Shown piece by piece: positions 17,320 to 26,017 of a stretch of 64,000 bases of DNA (positions are counted from its first letter, which is position 1; each line of letters begins with the position of its first letter). Position numbers and translations under genes: made by a program. Source of the stretch: Streptomyces sp. NRRL F-5122 (GTDB taxonomy: Bacteria > Actinomycetota > Actinomycetes > Streptomycetales > Streptomycetaceae); contig NZ_LMWH01000048.1 in assembly GCF_001507435.1 (NCBI RefSeq), positions 1 to 64,000 of the forward strand, read 5' to 3'. A model generated the notes under the pieces. It searched no databases. It saw nothing but the letters and a program-made list of their open reading frames with translations, and had not been told where the DNA came from.

Positions 17320-17940
17320 GTGCGCTTTCGTCTGACCCCCAGGGAGACGAGCTTCTACGACATGTTCGCCGCATCCGCGGACAACATCGTCACGGGCTCG
17401 AAACTCCTGATGGAACTGCTCGGGGCGGACGCCTCCGCCCGGGCCGAGATCGCAGAGCGTATGCGGGCCGCGGAACACGCTGGTGACGACGCCACGCACG
17501 CGATCTTCCACCAGCTGAACTCCTCGTTCATCACACCGTTCGACCGCGAGGACATCTACACCCTCGCTTCTTCCCTCGACGACATCATGGACTTCATGGA
17601 GGAGGCCGTCGACCTGGTCGTCCTCTACAACGTCGAGGAACTGCCGAAGGGCGTCGAGCAGCAGATCGAGGTGCTGGCCAGGGCGGCGGAGCTCACAGCG
17701 GAGGCCATGCCGAATCTGCGCACGCTGGAGAACCTCACCGAGTACTGGATCGAGGTGAACCGCCTGGAGAACCAGGCGGACCAGATCCACCGCAAGCTGC
17801 TCGCGCACCTGTTCAACGGCAAGTACGACGCGATCGAGGTCCTCAAGCTCAAGCAGATCGTGGACGTGCTGGAGGAGGCGGCGGACGCCTTCGAGCACGT
17901 GGCCAACACCGTGGAGACCATCGCGGTCAAGGAGTCCTGA
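17320..17940 (+). CDS. DUF47 / PhoU-like protein partnered with Pit
   Basis: A 206-residue all-helical protein of the DUF47 family (distant PhoU relatives), with repeated acidic E/DxxxD-type helices such as FDREDIYTLASSLDDIMDFM (about 68-87). These proteins are thought to bind metal and to modulate the Pit phosphate transporter. The gene lies seven bases before the pit gene and is surely cotranscribed. GTG 17320 has GAGGA six bases ahead. Confidence 0.9.
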   Translation: MRFRLTPRETSFYDMFAASADNIVTGSKLLMELLGADASARAEIAERMRAAEHAGDDATHAIFHQLNSSFITPFDREDIYTLASSLDDIMDFMEEAVDLVVLYNVEELPKGVEQQIEVLARAAELTAEAMPNLRTLENLTEYWIEVNRLENQADQIHRKLLAHLFNGKYDAIEVLKLKQIVDVLEEAADAFEHVANTVETIAVKES

Positions 17941-17947
17941 GGCGTCC

Positions 17948-18946
17948 ATGGACACCTTTGCTCTGATCCTGACCATTCTGGTCGCGCTCTTCTTCGCGTA
18001 TACCAACGGCTTCCACGACTCGGCCAACGCCATCGCGACATCGGTGTCGACCCGTGCGCTGACACCGCGGGCGGCGCTGGCGATGGCCGCGGTGATGAAC
18101 CTCGCCGGCGCGTTCCTCGGCAGCGGGGTCGCGAAGACGGTCAGCGAGGGCCTGATCCAGACTCCGCAGGGCGGCAAGGGGATGGGGATCCTCTTCGCGG
18201 CACTGACCGGTGCCATCGTCTGGAACCTGATCACCTGGTACTTCGGTCTGCCGTCGTCCTCGTCGCACGCGCTGTTCGGCGGACTGGTGGGCGCGGCGCT
18301 GGCGGGCGGTACGACGGTCTACTGGTCCGGGGTCCTGGACAAGATCGTCACACCCATGTTCCTGTCGCCGGTGGTGGGCCTGATCGCCGGTTACCTGGTG
18401 ATGACCCTGATCATGTGGATCTTCCGCCGGAGCAACCCGCACAAGGCCAAGCGGGGATTCCGTATAGCGCAGACGGTGTCGGCGGCCGGCATGGCCCTCG
18501 GCCACGGTCTGCAGGACGCCCAGAAGACGATGGGCGTCGTGGTGATGGCGCTGGTCATCGCCGATGTCGAGGACTACGGGGATCCGATCCCGGTGTGGGT
18601 CAAGCTCGTCTCCGCCGCGATGCTGTCCCTCGGTACGTACGCGGGCGGCTGGCGCATCATGCGTACGCTCGGCCGCAAGATCATCGAGCTTGACCCGCCG
18701 CAGGGTTTCGCGGCGGAGACCACCGGCGCGTCGATCATGTTCGCGACGGCGTACCTCTTCAAGGCCCCGATCTCCACGACGCACGTCATCACGTCGGCGA
18801 TCATGGGTGTGGGCGCGACGAAGCGGCTGAACGCGGTGCGATGGGGCGTCGCGAAGAACATCGTCCTGGGCTGGTTCATCACGATGCCCGCGGCCGCGCT
18901 CGTGGCGGCGGCCGCCTTCTGGCTGATCAACCTGGCCTTTCTGTAA
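17948..18946 (+). CDS. pit: Low-affinity inorganic phosphate transporter, Pit family
   Basis: A 332-residue membrane protein with about ten helices. Both PHO4 signature repeats are visible: FAYTNGFHDSANAIATS (about 17-33) and the second near FKAPISTTHVITSAIMGVG (about 270-288). It carries phosphate, probably as a metal-phosphate with protons. This is the low-affinity counterpart of the pst system that lies 0.8 kb downstream on the other strand. From memory it corresponds to pitH1 of S. coelicolor. Confidence 0.93.
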   Translation: MDTFALILTILVALFFAYTNGFHDSANAIATSVSTRALTPRAALAMAAVMNLAGAFLGSGVAKTVSEGLIQTPQGGKGMGILFAALTGAIVWNLITWYFGLPSSSSHALFGGLVGAALAGGTTVYWSGVLDKIVTPMFLSPVVGLIAGYLVMTLIMWIFRRSNPHKAKRGFRIAQTVSAAGMALGHGLQDAQKTMGVVVMALVIADVEDYGDPIPVWVKLVSAAMLSLGTYAGGWRIMRTLGRKIIELDPPQGFAAETTGASIMFATAYLFKAPISTTHVITSAIMGVGATKRLNAVRWGVAKNIVLGWFITMPAAALVAAAAFWLINLAFL

Positions 18947-19400
18947 TCGTCACGAGGTCCCGGCACCCACGGGACCGTTTTGCCGCCCGACTCCCGCCGC
19001 GGATGCCACCCAGTGTCGTGTGGCCCGCATCCCCCTCGGCGCCGTCCGCTTCAAGGGACGCCCCGTGCCCGGCCCCTCGGTGCCGCCTTCCCCGCACCCA
19101 CGCCGGTGAGCTCCTCCAGGCAATCTCCTTCCTGCCCCCGTTCCGGAAAGCGCCGAGCGGTTTCCTGCTCCTGGCTCCTCCGTGCTTGCCCCCCTCCCAG
19201 TGAGCCACGGCATGACATGCGACGGGTCGCTCATCGGGGTGTCGGCCCGATGACCCCGTCCCCGCACAGGGGCCGCCCCGTCCCCGAGCCTTGCGGCCGT
19301 CGTCCGAGATCATGCGCCCCGTGGCCGGGCCCGGGCCCGGGCCCCGTGGCCGGGGTGGGGTTCGAGATGCGGGTGCCGATCGGGGGGCAAGACTGGAGCT
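18947..19400. other. 454-base stretch without a gene
   Basis: Only low-quality overlapping frames are present. A run of nested GGGCCC/CCCGGG palindromes at about 19326-19345 can fold and may mark the end of the pit transcript. No promoter boxes for the next small gene are clear. Confidence 0.4.
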
Positions 19401-19601
19401 ATGACTAGCAAGGCACTCCTCGAAGGCGGGCCGGCGGATCTGGCAGGCCAGATCGTGCCGGTCGTGCCCCCGGGACAAGAGCTGAAGATTCCGCACCGCG
19501 GCGGATACGAGCACTACAAGGTCACGTCGCGCCACGAGGACACCAAGGAGGGGCAGGTGAACGTCTACCGCTGGTGGGAACGGACCGAGCTCGCCGAATG
19601 A
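19401..19601 (+). CDS. Small protein, DUF5988-like
   Basis: A 66-residue product (starts MTSKALLEGGPADLAGQIVP, ends WWERTELAE). The ALLEGGP start, the GYEHYK centre and the VYRWWERTE end resemble a family of small Streptomyces proteins that I recall as DUF5988; their function is unknown. No signal or membrane helix. GGAG lies four bases ahead of the ATG. A strong terminator follows. Confidence 0.72.
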   Translation: MTSKALLEGGPADLAGQIVPVVPPGQELKIPHRGGYEHYKVTSRHEDTKEGQVNVYRWWERTELAE

Positions 19602-19612
19602 ACAACGCGAAC

Positions 19613-19643
19613 GGGCCCGCCCCCGGGAGCCGGGGGCGGGCCC
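19613..19643. terminator. Strong bidirectional terminator
   Basis: GGGCCCGCCCCCGG pairs with a matching 3' arm ending GGGGGCGGGCCC around a short loop, followed by TCTT. It separates the small plus-strand gene from the end of the convergent pst operon. Confidence 0.8.
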
Positions 19644-19704
19644 TCTTCGGCCTCGCGGTGGCACCGCCATGCAGCACCGCGAGGGGTTTCCACAGACCGT
19701 CGGA

Positions 19705-20481
19705 TCAGCCGAAGCGGCCCGAGATGTAGTCCTCCGTCGCCTGGACGGACGGGTTGGAGAAGATCCGCTCGGTGTCGTCGATCTCGATCAGCCGGCCGGG
19801 CTGGCCGACGGCCGACAGGTTGAAGAACGCCGTGCGGTCCGAGACACGCGCCGCCTGCTGCATGTTGTGCGTCACGATGACGATCGTGAAGCGCTCCTTC
19901 AGCTCACCGATCAGGTCCTCGATGGCGAGGGTGGAGATCGGGTCAAGGGCGGAGCAGGGCTCGTCCATCAGCAGGACGTTCGGCTCGACCGCGATCGCGC
20001 GGGCGATGCACAGACGCTGCTGCTGACCACCGGACAGGCCGGAGCCCGGCTTGTTCAGGCGGTCCTTCACCTCGTTCCAGAGGTTCGCGCCCTTGAGGGA
20101 CTTCTCGACGATGTCGTTCAGTTCCGACTTCCGGTAGTTGCCGTTCAGGCGCAGACCGGCGGCCACGTTGTCGAAGATCGACATCGTGGGGAAGGGGTTC
20201 GGGCGCTGGAAGACCATGCCGACCTCACGGCGGACGGAGACCGGGTCGATGCCGGTGCCGTAGAGGTTCTCGTCGTCCAGGAGGACCTTGCCCTCGACAC
20301 GCCCGCCGGGCGTGACCTCGTGCATGCGGTTGAGCGTCCGCAGGAACGTCGACTTGCCGCAGCCGGAGGGACCGATGAACGCCGTCACCGATCGCGGCTC
20401 GACCGTCATCGAGATGTCCTCGATCGCCTTGTGGGAGCCGTAGTAGGCGGTGAGTCCGCTTACGTCGATTCGCTTGGCCAT
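19705..20481 (-). CDS. pstB: Phosphate ABC transporter ATP-binding protein PstB
   Basis: A 258-residue ABC ATPase with Walker [10 protein letters not shown] (about 37-45), signature LSGGQQQR (about 150-157), Walker [14 protein letters not shown] (about 170-182) and the H-loop histidine in IVIVTHN. The length and sequence are typical of PstB, which powers high-affinity phosphate import by the PstSCAB complex. It is the last gene of the operon, 38 bases after pstA. Confidence 0.97.
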   Translation of the reverse strand: MAKRIDVSGLTAYYGSHKAIEDISMTVEPRSVTAFIGPSGCGKSTFLRTLNRMHEVTPGGRVEGKVLLDDENLYGTGIDPVSVRREVGMVFQRPNPFPTMSIFDNVAAGLRLNGNYRKSELNDIVEKSLKGANLWNEVKDRLNKPGSGLSGGQQQRLCIARAIAVEPNVLLMDEPCSALDPISTLAIEDLIGELKERFTIVIVTHNMQQAARVSDRTAFFNLSAVGQPGRLIEIDDTERIFSNPSVQATEDYISGRFG

Positions 20482-20519
20482 GACTACTTCACTTCCAGTA
20501 TCAGTCGCTGATGGCCGCG

Positions 20520-21581
20520 TCAGCGACCGGTCTTCGGGGCCTTCCAGCGGGCGATGCCGCGGGCAACCAGGTTGAGGATCATCACGAAGGCGATCAGGGT
20601 GAGCGACGCCGCCCAGGCACGGTCGTACGCCGCGTTGGCGCCCGCGCTGTTCGCGTACTGCTGGTAGATGTACAGCGGCAGCGACTGCTGCGCACCCTCG
20701 AACGGGTTCGCGTTGATGAAGCGGTTGCCGAACACCAGGAGCAGCACCGGCGCGGTCTCACCGGCGATACGGGCGATCGCCAGCATGACGCCGGTGGTGA
20801 TGCCGCCGATGGAGGTCGGCAGGACCACCTTCAGGATCGTGCGCCACTTCGGCACGCCCAGCGCCAGGGAGGCCTCGCGCAGCTCGTTCGGGACGAGCTT
20901 GAGCATCTCCTCCGTGGAGCGGACCACGACGGGCATCATCAGGATGGCCAGGGCCAGCGAACCGGCGAAGCCGAAGGGCTGCATCTTGAAGATGAGCATC
21001 AGGCTGAGGATGAACAGACCCGCGACGATCGACGGGATACCGGTCATCACGTCGACGAAGAACGTGACGGCCTGAGCGAGACGGCCGCGCCCGTACTCCA
21101 CGAGGTAGATCGCGGTGAGCACACCGATCGGCGCACCGATCACGGTGGCGAGGCCGACCTGCTCGAGGCTGCCGAGGATGGCGTGGTAGATGCCACCGCC
21201 CGGCTGGGAGTCCGCGACGATACCCATCGAGTGGGTGAGGAAGTAGATGTCGAGGACCTTCACACCGCGCGCGACGGTCGTCCAGACGAGGGAGACCAGC
21301 GGGATGACGGCGAGCAGGAAGGCGACCCACACGAGCGAGGTCGCGATGCGGTCCTTGGCCTGGCGACGGCCCTCGACCTGCGCGGCGACGACGTAGGTGC
21401 CGATGAGGAAGAGGAGCGCGGCGATGACGCCCCACTGGACGTGGCTGCTCAGGCCGGCGGCGGCACCGATGCCGCACGCGACGGCGATCGAGCCGAGGGC
21501 GACGGCCCAGGGTGTCCACTTGGGGAGGCTGGCGCCGCGCAGCGTGCTGGGGCGCTTGTCGGCGACGGCTGCGTGGCTCAT
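20520..21581 (-). CDS. pstA: Phosphate ABC transporter permease PstA
   Basis: A 353-residue membrane protein with about six to seven helices. The inner-membrane permease (EAA) loop is visible near [20 protein letters not shown] (about 233-252), which docks on PstB. The N-terminal extension of about 60 residues is typical of actinobacterial PstA. Its ATG overlaps the pstC stop by four bases, so the two permease subunits are translationally coupled. Confidence 0.96.
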   Translation of the reverse strand: MSHAAVADKRPSTLRGASLPKWTPWAVALGSIAVACGIGAAAGLSSHVQWGVIAALLFLIGTYVVAAQVEGRRQAKDRIATSLVWVAFLLAVIPLVSLVWTTVARGVKVLDIYFLTHSMGIVADSQPGGGIYHAILGSLEQVGLATVIGAPIGVLTAIYLVEYGRGRLAQAVTFFVDVMTGIPSIVAGLFILSLMLIFKMQPFGFAGSLALAILMMPVVVRSTEEMLKLVPNELREASLALGVPKWRTILKVVLPTSIGGITTGVMLAIARIAGETAPVLLLVFGNRFINANPFEGAQQSLPLYIYQQYANSAGANAAYDRAWAASLTLIAFVMILNLVARGIARWKAPKTGR

Positions 21582-22585
21582 GCGTTGGCCCCCGAGTACT
21601 CCTTGCGGCGAGCGATGATCATGCGAGCCGCGCCGTTGACCAGCAGGGTGATGACGAACAGGACGAGACCGGAGGCGATCAGCGCGTCACGGCCGTCCTC
21701 GGTCGCCTCGCTGAACTTGCTGGCGATGTTCTGGGCGAAGGTGCCGCCGCCCGGGTTGAGCAGGCTGGCGTGGATCAGGAAGTCCGGGGAGAGCACGGTG
21801 GCCACGGCCATCGTCTCGCCGAGCGCGCGGCCGAGGCCGAGCATCGAGGCGGAGATGACACCGGAGCGGCCGAAGGGCAGCACGGCCATCCGGATGACCT
21901 CCCAGCGCGTGGCGCCGAGGGCCAGGGCCGCTTCCTCGTGCATCCGCGGGACCTGGCGGAAGACCTCGCGGCTCACGTTGGTGATGATCGGCAGGATCAT
22001 GATCGCGAGCAGGATGCCGACGGTGAGCATCGAGCGGGGGGCGCCGCCCTCCCACGAGAAGATGCCGGTCCAGCCGAGGTAGTCGTTCAGCCAGCTGAAG
22101 ACGCCGCCCAGGTTCGGTACGAGGACCAGGGCGCCCCACAGGCCGTAGACGATGGACGGTACGGCGGCGAGGAGGTCGATCACGTACGCGATGGGCCCGG
22201 ACATCCGGCGCGGGGCGTAGTGCGTCAGGAAGAGCGCGATGGCCACCGCGATCGGAACCGCGATGATCATGGCGATGATCGAGGAGACCACCGTGCCGAA
22301 GGCCAGTACGGCGATACCGAAGACCGGCGGGTTGAGGTTGGTGTTCCACTCGAAGGTGGTCAGGAAGTTGCCGTGGTCCTTGCCGATGGCGAGGGTCGCA
22401 CGGTAGGTGAGGAAGACCGCGATCGCGGCCATGATCACCAGCAGCAGGATGCCCGACCCACGGGAGAGACCGAGGAAGATCCGGTCTCCGGGTCGGGTGG
22501 CGCCACGGGCCGCGCGCTTCGTCTCGCCCGTGGTCGGCTGGGGGGCAGGGGGAGGCGCTTCAGTGTTCTGTGTGGATATGTCCAT
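21578..22585 (-). CDS. pstC: Phosphate ABC transporter permease PstC
   Basis: A 335-residue permease with a hydrophilic N-terminus of about 45 residues, six helices and the EAA loop EEAALALGATRWEVIRMAVL (about 238-257). It pairs with PstA in the membrane channel. ATG 22585 (MDISTQNTEAPPP) is chosen because GGAG lies six bases ahead; the open frame continues to 22684 without a better start. Confidence 0.95.
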   Translation of the reverse strand: MDISTQNTEAPPPAPQPTTGETKRAARGATRPGDRIFLGLSRGSGILLLVIMAAIAVFLTYRATLAIGKDHGNFLTTFEWNTNLNPPVFGIAVLAFGTVVSSIIAMIIAVPIAVAIALFLTHYAPRRMSGPIAYVIDLLAAVPSIVYGLWGALVLVPNLGGVFSWLNDYLGWTGIFSWEGGAPRSMLTVGILLAIMILPIITNVSREVFRQVPRMHEEAALALGATRWEVIRMAVLPFGRSGVISASMLGLGRALGETMAVATVLSPDFLIHASLLNPGGGTFAQNIASKFSEATEDGRDALIASGLVLFVITLLVNGAARMIIARRKEYSGANA

Positions 22586-22689
22586 CGGGATCTCCGGTCT
22601 GCGGAGCCGCACGCGCTGTGCGACTCCTGGCGGCGGTGCACCGGACGGTGCGGTCCGGTCCCGTGGTGGGACCGGACCGCACACTCAGG

Positions 22690-23823
22690 TCAGCTCAGGC
22701 CCTCGATGGTGGTGCGGACCTTGGCGATGATCGCGTCGGGGATCGGCGCGTAGCTGGCGTCGGCGAGGATCTTCTGGCCGTCCTCGCTGGCGATGTAGCG
22801 CAGGAACGCCTTCGTGGCGGGCAGGGTGTCGGCCTTGTTGCCCTTGTCGCAGGCGATCTCGTAGGTGACCAGGACCATCGGGTACGCACCGTCGGCCTTG
22901 GTGTTGTAGTTCAGCTGCAGGGCCAGGTCCTTGCCGGTGCCGATGACCTTGGCGTCCGCGATCGCCTTGGTGGCGTTCTCGACGCTGGCCGCGACCGGGG
23001 CGGAGGCGCCCGTGTCGATCTGGACCGAGCTCATGTCCTTGGCGTAGGACAGCTCGAAGTAGCCGATGGCGCCGGCGGTCTGCTTGACCTGCTGGGCGAC
23101 ACCCGCGGACTGCGGAGCGGACTGGCCACCGGGAGCCTCCCAGGCCTTACCACCCTCGTACTTGCCCCAGACCGACGGAGCCGCGGCCTTGAGGTACTTG
23201 GTGAAGTTGTCCGTGGTGCCGGACTCGTCCGAGCGGTGGAACGCCTGGATCTTGGTGGAGGGGAGCTTGGCGTCCGGGTTCAGCTTCTTGATCTCCGGAG
23301 CGTTCCAGGTCTTGATCTGGTTGTTGAAGATCTCGGCGATGGTCTTCGCGTCCAGAACCAGGTTGTCGACGCCAGGCAGGTTGTAACCGAGGGCGATCGG
23401 GCCGCCGACCATCGGGAGGTCGATGCCCTGGCCGCCGGAGCAGACCTTCTTGGAGGCCGTGACCTCTTCGGGCTTGAGGGCCGAGTCGGAGCCGGCGAAG
23501 GCGAGCTGGCCCTGGTTGAACGACGTCACACCAGCGCCGGAACCGCTGGCCTTGTAGTTGATCTGCACGCCACAGGCCTGGCTGAACTGCGCGACCCACG
23601 CGTCGATCGCGTTCTTCTGCGCGGACGAGCCGTCGGCGAGGAGCTGACCCTTGGCGTCGTCACACTTGATCGAGCTGGCGTTGGCCGTGGACGACGACGA
23701 GGCGCTGCTGCCGCCACTCTTGCCGCTCGTGTCGTCGGAGCCGCACGCCGTGAGGGCCAGGGCGCCGGAGACGGCGAGAGCACCGAGGGTGAGGGCCCGC
23801 CGGTTCATGCGCTGAAGCTTCAC
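22690..23823 (-). CDS. pstS: Phosphate-binding lipoprotein PstS
   Basis: A 377-residue periplasmic-type binding protein anchored as a lipoprotein (lipobox LTAC, Cys about 27), followed by a Ser/Gly-rich linker. The phosphate-binding segments are visible: LLADGSSAQKNAIDAW, a GSGAGVTSFNQGQLAFAGSD region and HRSDESGTT. It captures phosphate outside the cell and delivers it to PstCA. GTG 23823 has GGAAGGAA ahead; ATG six codons in is an alternative. The four-unit PHO box upstream shows PhoP control. Confidence 0.96.
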   Translation of the reverse strand: MKLQRMNRRALTLGALAVSGALALTACGSDDTSGKSGGSSASSSSTANASSIKCDDAKGQLLADGSSAQKNAIDAWVAQFSQACGVQINYKASGSGAGVTSFNQGQLAFAGSDSALKPEEVTASKKVCSGGQGIDLPMVGGPIALGYNLPGVDNLVLDAKTIAEIFNNQIKTWNAPEIKKLNPDAKLPSTKIQAFHRSDESGTTDNFTKYLKAAAPSVWGKYEGGKAWEAPGGQSAPQSAGVAQQVKQTAGAIGYFELSYAKDMSSVQIDTGASAPVAASVENATKAIADAKVIGTGKDLALQLNYNTKADGAYPMVLVTYEIACDKGNKADTLPATKAFLRYIASEDGQKILADASYAPIPDAIIAKVRTTIEGLS

Positions 23824-23938
23824 TTTCGGGAGTTCCTTCCTGAAGCCGCCGTCCTGTCCGGCGGCGTGCGAAGTGTTGGTGATACGAGCGCGTATTCGAG
23901 GCCGCGCTCGCCATCAGGTAAGGCCGAAATTAGGCAGA

Positions 23939-23982
23939 ACAGGTGAAGCCGCTTATGGCCGTAAGTGAACGGAGGGTGAACC
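23939..23982 (-). promoter_or_regulatory. PHO box (PhoP operator) of pstS
   Basis: Four adjacent 11-base units read on the minus strand: GGTTCACCCTC, CGTTCACTTAC, GGCCATAAGCG and GCTTCACCTGT. Units one, two and four match the Streptomyces PHO box consensus (G/T-TTCAYYYR-G/C); unit three is degenerate. They lie 116-160 bases before the pstS start, so the operon should be induced when phosphate is scarce. Confidence 0.92.
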
Positions 23983-24368
23983 CCTGTGGTCGGTGCGGTT
24001 AGATCACGGAACGCTTACATCGAGGACACGGCGCGGTCCCGGGGGTCGACCCCGATTGTCGTCACTCTGCGCAACCGACTTGGGCTGTTCATGTCCGAGA
24101 AGTCCCGTCGTTCCGGCATCTTCGCCGGTTACGGAGCGCATTCCCCTTCTCTTCGTGGGAGGCCTCGGTGGACCCCGCGGGGGAAGGGCGCTCGAGCTGT
24201 CTCCAGGACCCAAGTTAGCTGCCGCGGGTGCGGCGGGCGCGGTGTCGGCCACGGGTATGGGTGATGAATTCGGTGTGCGCGACCGAACACGTGTATGTGG
24301 AACGTGTGTACGGCCGCGAAGGATGCCTCCAGGGCCGGAGGCGCCTCTTCGACGGCGGCGAACCCGGG
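23983..24368. other. Non-coding stretch between pstS and the Nudix gene
   Basis: No plausible gene. It holds the upstream part of the pstS control region and, at 24325-24342, a small hairpin (GCCTCC / GGAGGC) that may end the minus-strand Nudix-CHAD-ppk transcript. Confidence 0.5.
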
Positions 24369-24782
24369 TTACGTGGGATTCAGCGCGTTCAGCAACGCGT
24401 CGACCAGATCGCGGTCGCGCGGCTGGGTCAGGCGGTGTCTGGCGGCCGTCGGCGGGAGCCAGAGGATGCGGTCGACCTCGTTGTTCGGGATGAAGTGACC
24501 GCGCGCCCCCTCCGCCGCCCAGTACCGGACCTCCTTGGGACGGCCGTTCGCCTCGTAGCGGGCCGTGGGCAGGGGCGATCCGGGCACGGCGAGATAGCCG
24601 GTCTCCTCCTCTACCTCCCGCAACGCACCCGCGAGGGGATCCTCACCACGCTTCAGCTTGCCCTTCGGGTGCGACCAGTCGTCGTACTTCGGCCGGTGGA
24701 CCAGACAGATCTCCAGCTCGCCGTCGACGGGCGAGCGGCGCCACAGGACGCAACCCGCCGCGCGGATGGTGTCGTCGGTCAT
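24369..24782 (-). CDS. Nudix hydrolase
   Basis: A 137-residue Nudix protein. The box GKLKRGEDPLAGALREVEEE followed by TGY (about 44-66) matches GxxxxxExxxxxxxREUxEExGU fully. An N-terminal AAGCVLWRR strand follows the start. Such proteins hydrolyse nucleoside diphosphates linked to other groups, possibly diadenosine or inositol polyphosphates given the ppk/CHAD context; the substrate is not provable here. ATG 24782 has GGAG six bases ahead; a longer frame to 24911 would overlap the CHAD gene. Confidence 0.9.
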   Translation of the reverse strand: MTDDTIRAAGCVLWRRSPVDGELEICLVHRPKYDDWSHPKGKLKRGEDPLAGALREVEEETGYLAVPGSPLPTARYEANGRPKEVRYWAAEGARGHFIPNNEVDRILWLPPTAARHRLTQPRDRDLVDALLNALNPT

Positions 24783-24880
24783 CGGGTGCTCCGGCTCCTC
24801 TCCGTGCCTGCGGCGCGCCCGTCGGCGCGCCGTGCCGTCGTACGAGTGCCTCGTCGTCGAGGCGCCTTGCGCACCGGCGC

Positions 24881-26017
24881 CTAAGGAGTCACCACCGTCT
24901 GCTTCTGCCATGCCTGCTGGAAGGCGAAGCGGGCCGCCTCCACCTCGTGCCGCTGGTCGGCGTGGAGCACGCCGAGCGCGTACGCCGTCGCGGGGGCGAT
25001 GCGAGGGGTGCGCGCGGCGGCGGCCGCGGCGGCCGCCGCCTCCGCGGCGTCACGGTGGCGGTTCAGCGCCTCGCCGGCCGCGAGCAGACGGACGTCCACG
25101 GCCGTTTCCGCCCCGTGCAGCACCTCACGGGCATAGCGGTGCAGGCGCAGCAGCAGCCGGACCTGGTGCCAGGGGCCGTCCTGCGGGTGCGGGGACGGGT
25201 CCGGCGACAGTCCGTGGACCAGCGCCTCCGCGTTGTACGGGTGGCCGGCGGTGACCAGCGGCAGAGCCGTCACCGCGTCGCACAGCCGTTCCTCGGCCGC
25301 CGCCGCGAGCGGGCGCAGGTCGGCGTCGGCCGCGGCGGGCGTGAGCGGGACCTCGCTGGCGAGAACGGCGACACTGTCCGCCACCGCGTGGAACCGGCTC
25401 GAACCGAGGGCCTGCAGGGCCGCGGAGTGCGCACGTGTCCGGGCCAGGGTCAGCTGGCGCTCCAGCAGGGCGCCCGCCTTCGCCGCGCCGACGGTCAGAT
25501 TGCCCCGCTCCGGGATCGCGGTCTGGGGGTGCGGGCCGGCGCCGGCGGTCTCCCCGGCGCTCGAGGACTGGGCGGGGAACACCGACGAGCCCGACAGCCG
25601 GTGCAGGGCGAGGAGCAGGCGCTCGAGCCGGGCCGCGTACGCGTGCTCGCGGGCCAGCGTGCCGGAGAGCCAGGCGAGCTCGGGTCTCATCGCCTCGGAC
25701 CAGTCGGCGTCGAGGAGCGGCCGGAACGTGTGCAGGGTGCCGCTGATCCGGCGGGCCGAGCGGCGCAGGGCCAGCGCCGCGTCGGCGGCGTCCTCCGTGC
25801 CGCCGTCGCCGGCTCTGGAGTCCTCTCCCGCTCTCGACTTCGCCCGCGCGGGAGAACCGCCCTGAGCGGGGGGACCGCCGGCGGTGCCGTTCTCCCGGTG
25901 CTGCCGCAACGAGCGCAGGAACTCCGTGGCCTGGGCCCGCAGGTAACCCGCGAGGGCGTCCCCGGACGTCGGCGCGGCCGTGGGGTCGGTCGGGGGATCA
26001 AGGTGTTGCTGTGCCAC
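24881..26017 (-). CDS. CHAD-domain protein (polyphosphate-associated)
   Basis: A 378-residue helical protein with a CHAD domain. CHAD proteins bind polyphosphate through conserved basic residues, and this gene directly follows ppk with a 20-base overlap, a common arrangement in Streptomyces. The second half keeps the typical [19 protein letters not shown] helix. In the first half the usual VHxxRV histidine helix reads [20 protein letters not shown], so one of the conserved His is missing there. An unstructured insert rich in Gly, Ala and Arg occurs at about 44-75. It may tether polyphosphate granules. Confidence 0.85.
   Translation of the reverse strand: MAQQHLDPPTDPTAAPTSGDALAGYLRAQATEFLRSLRQHRENGTAGGPPAQGGSPARAKSRAGEDSRAGDGGTEDAADAALALRRSARRISGTLHTFRPLLDADWSEAMRPELAWLSGTLAREHAYAARLERLLLALHRLSGSSVFPAQSSSAGETAGAGPHPQTAIPERGNLTVGAAKAGALLERQLTLARTRAHSAALQALGSSRFHAVADSVAVLASEVPLTPAAADADLRPLAAAAEERLCDAVTALPLVTAGHPYNAEALVHGLSPDPSPHPQDGPWHQVRLLLRLHRYAREVLHGAETAVDVRLLAAGEALNRHRDAAEAAAAAAAAARTPRIAPATAYALGVLHADQRHEVEAARFAFQQAWQKQTVVTP

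Noticed and set aside
19326..19345. Nested GGGCCC/CCCGGG run as a functional repeat
   Set aside because: Short GC palindromes arise easily in DNA of this composition; no T run or second copy supports a function.
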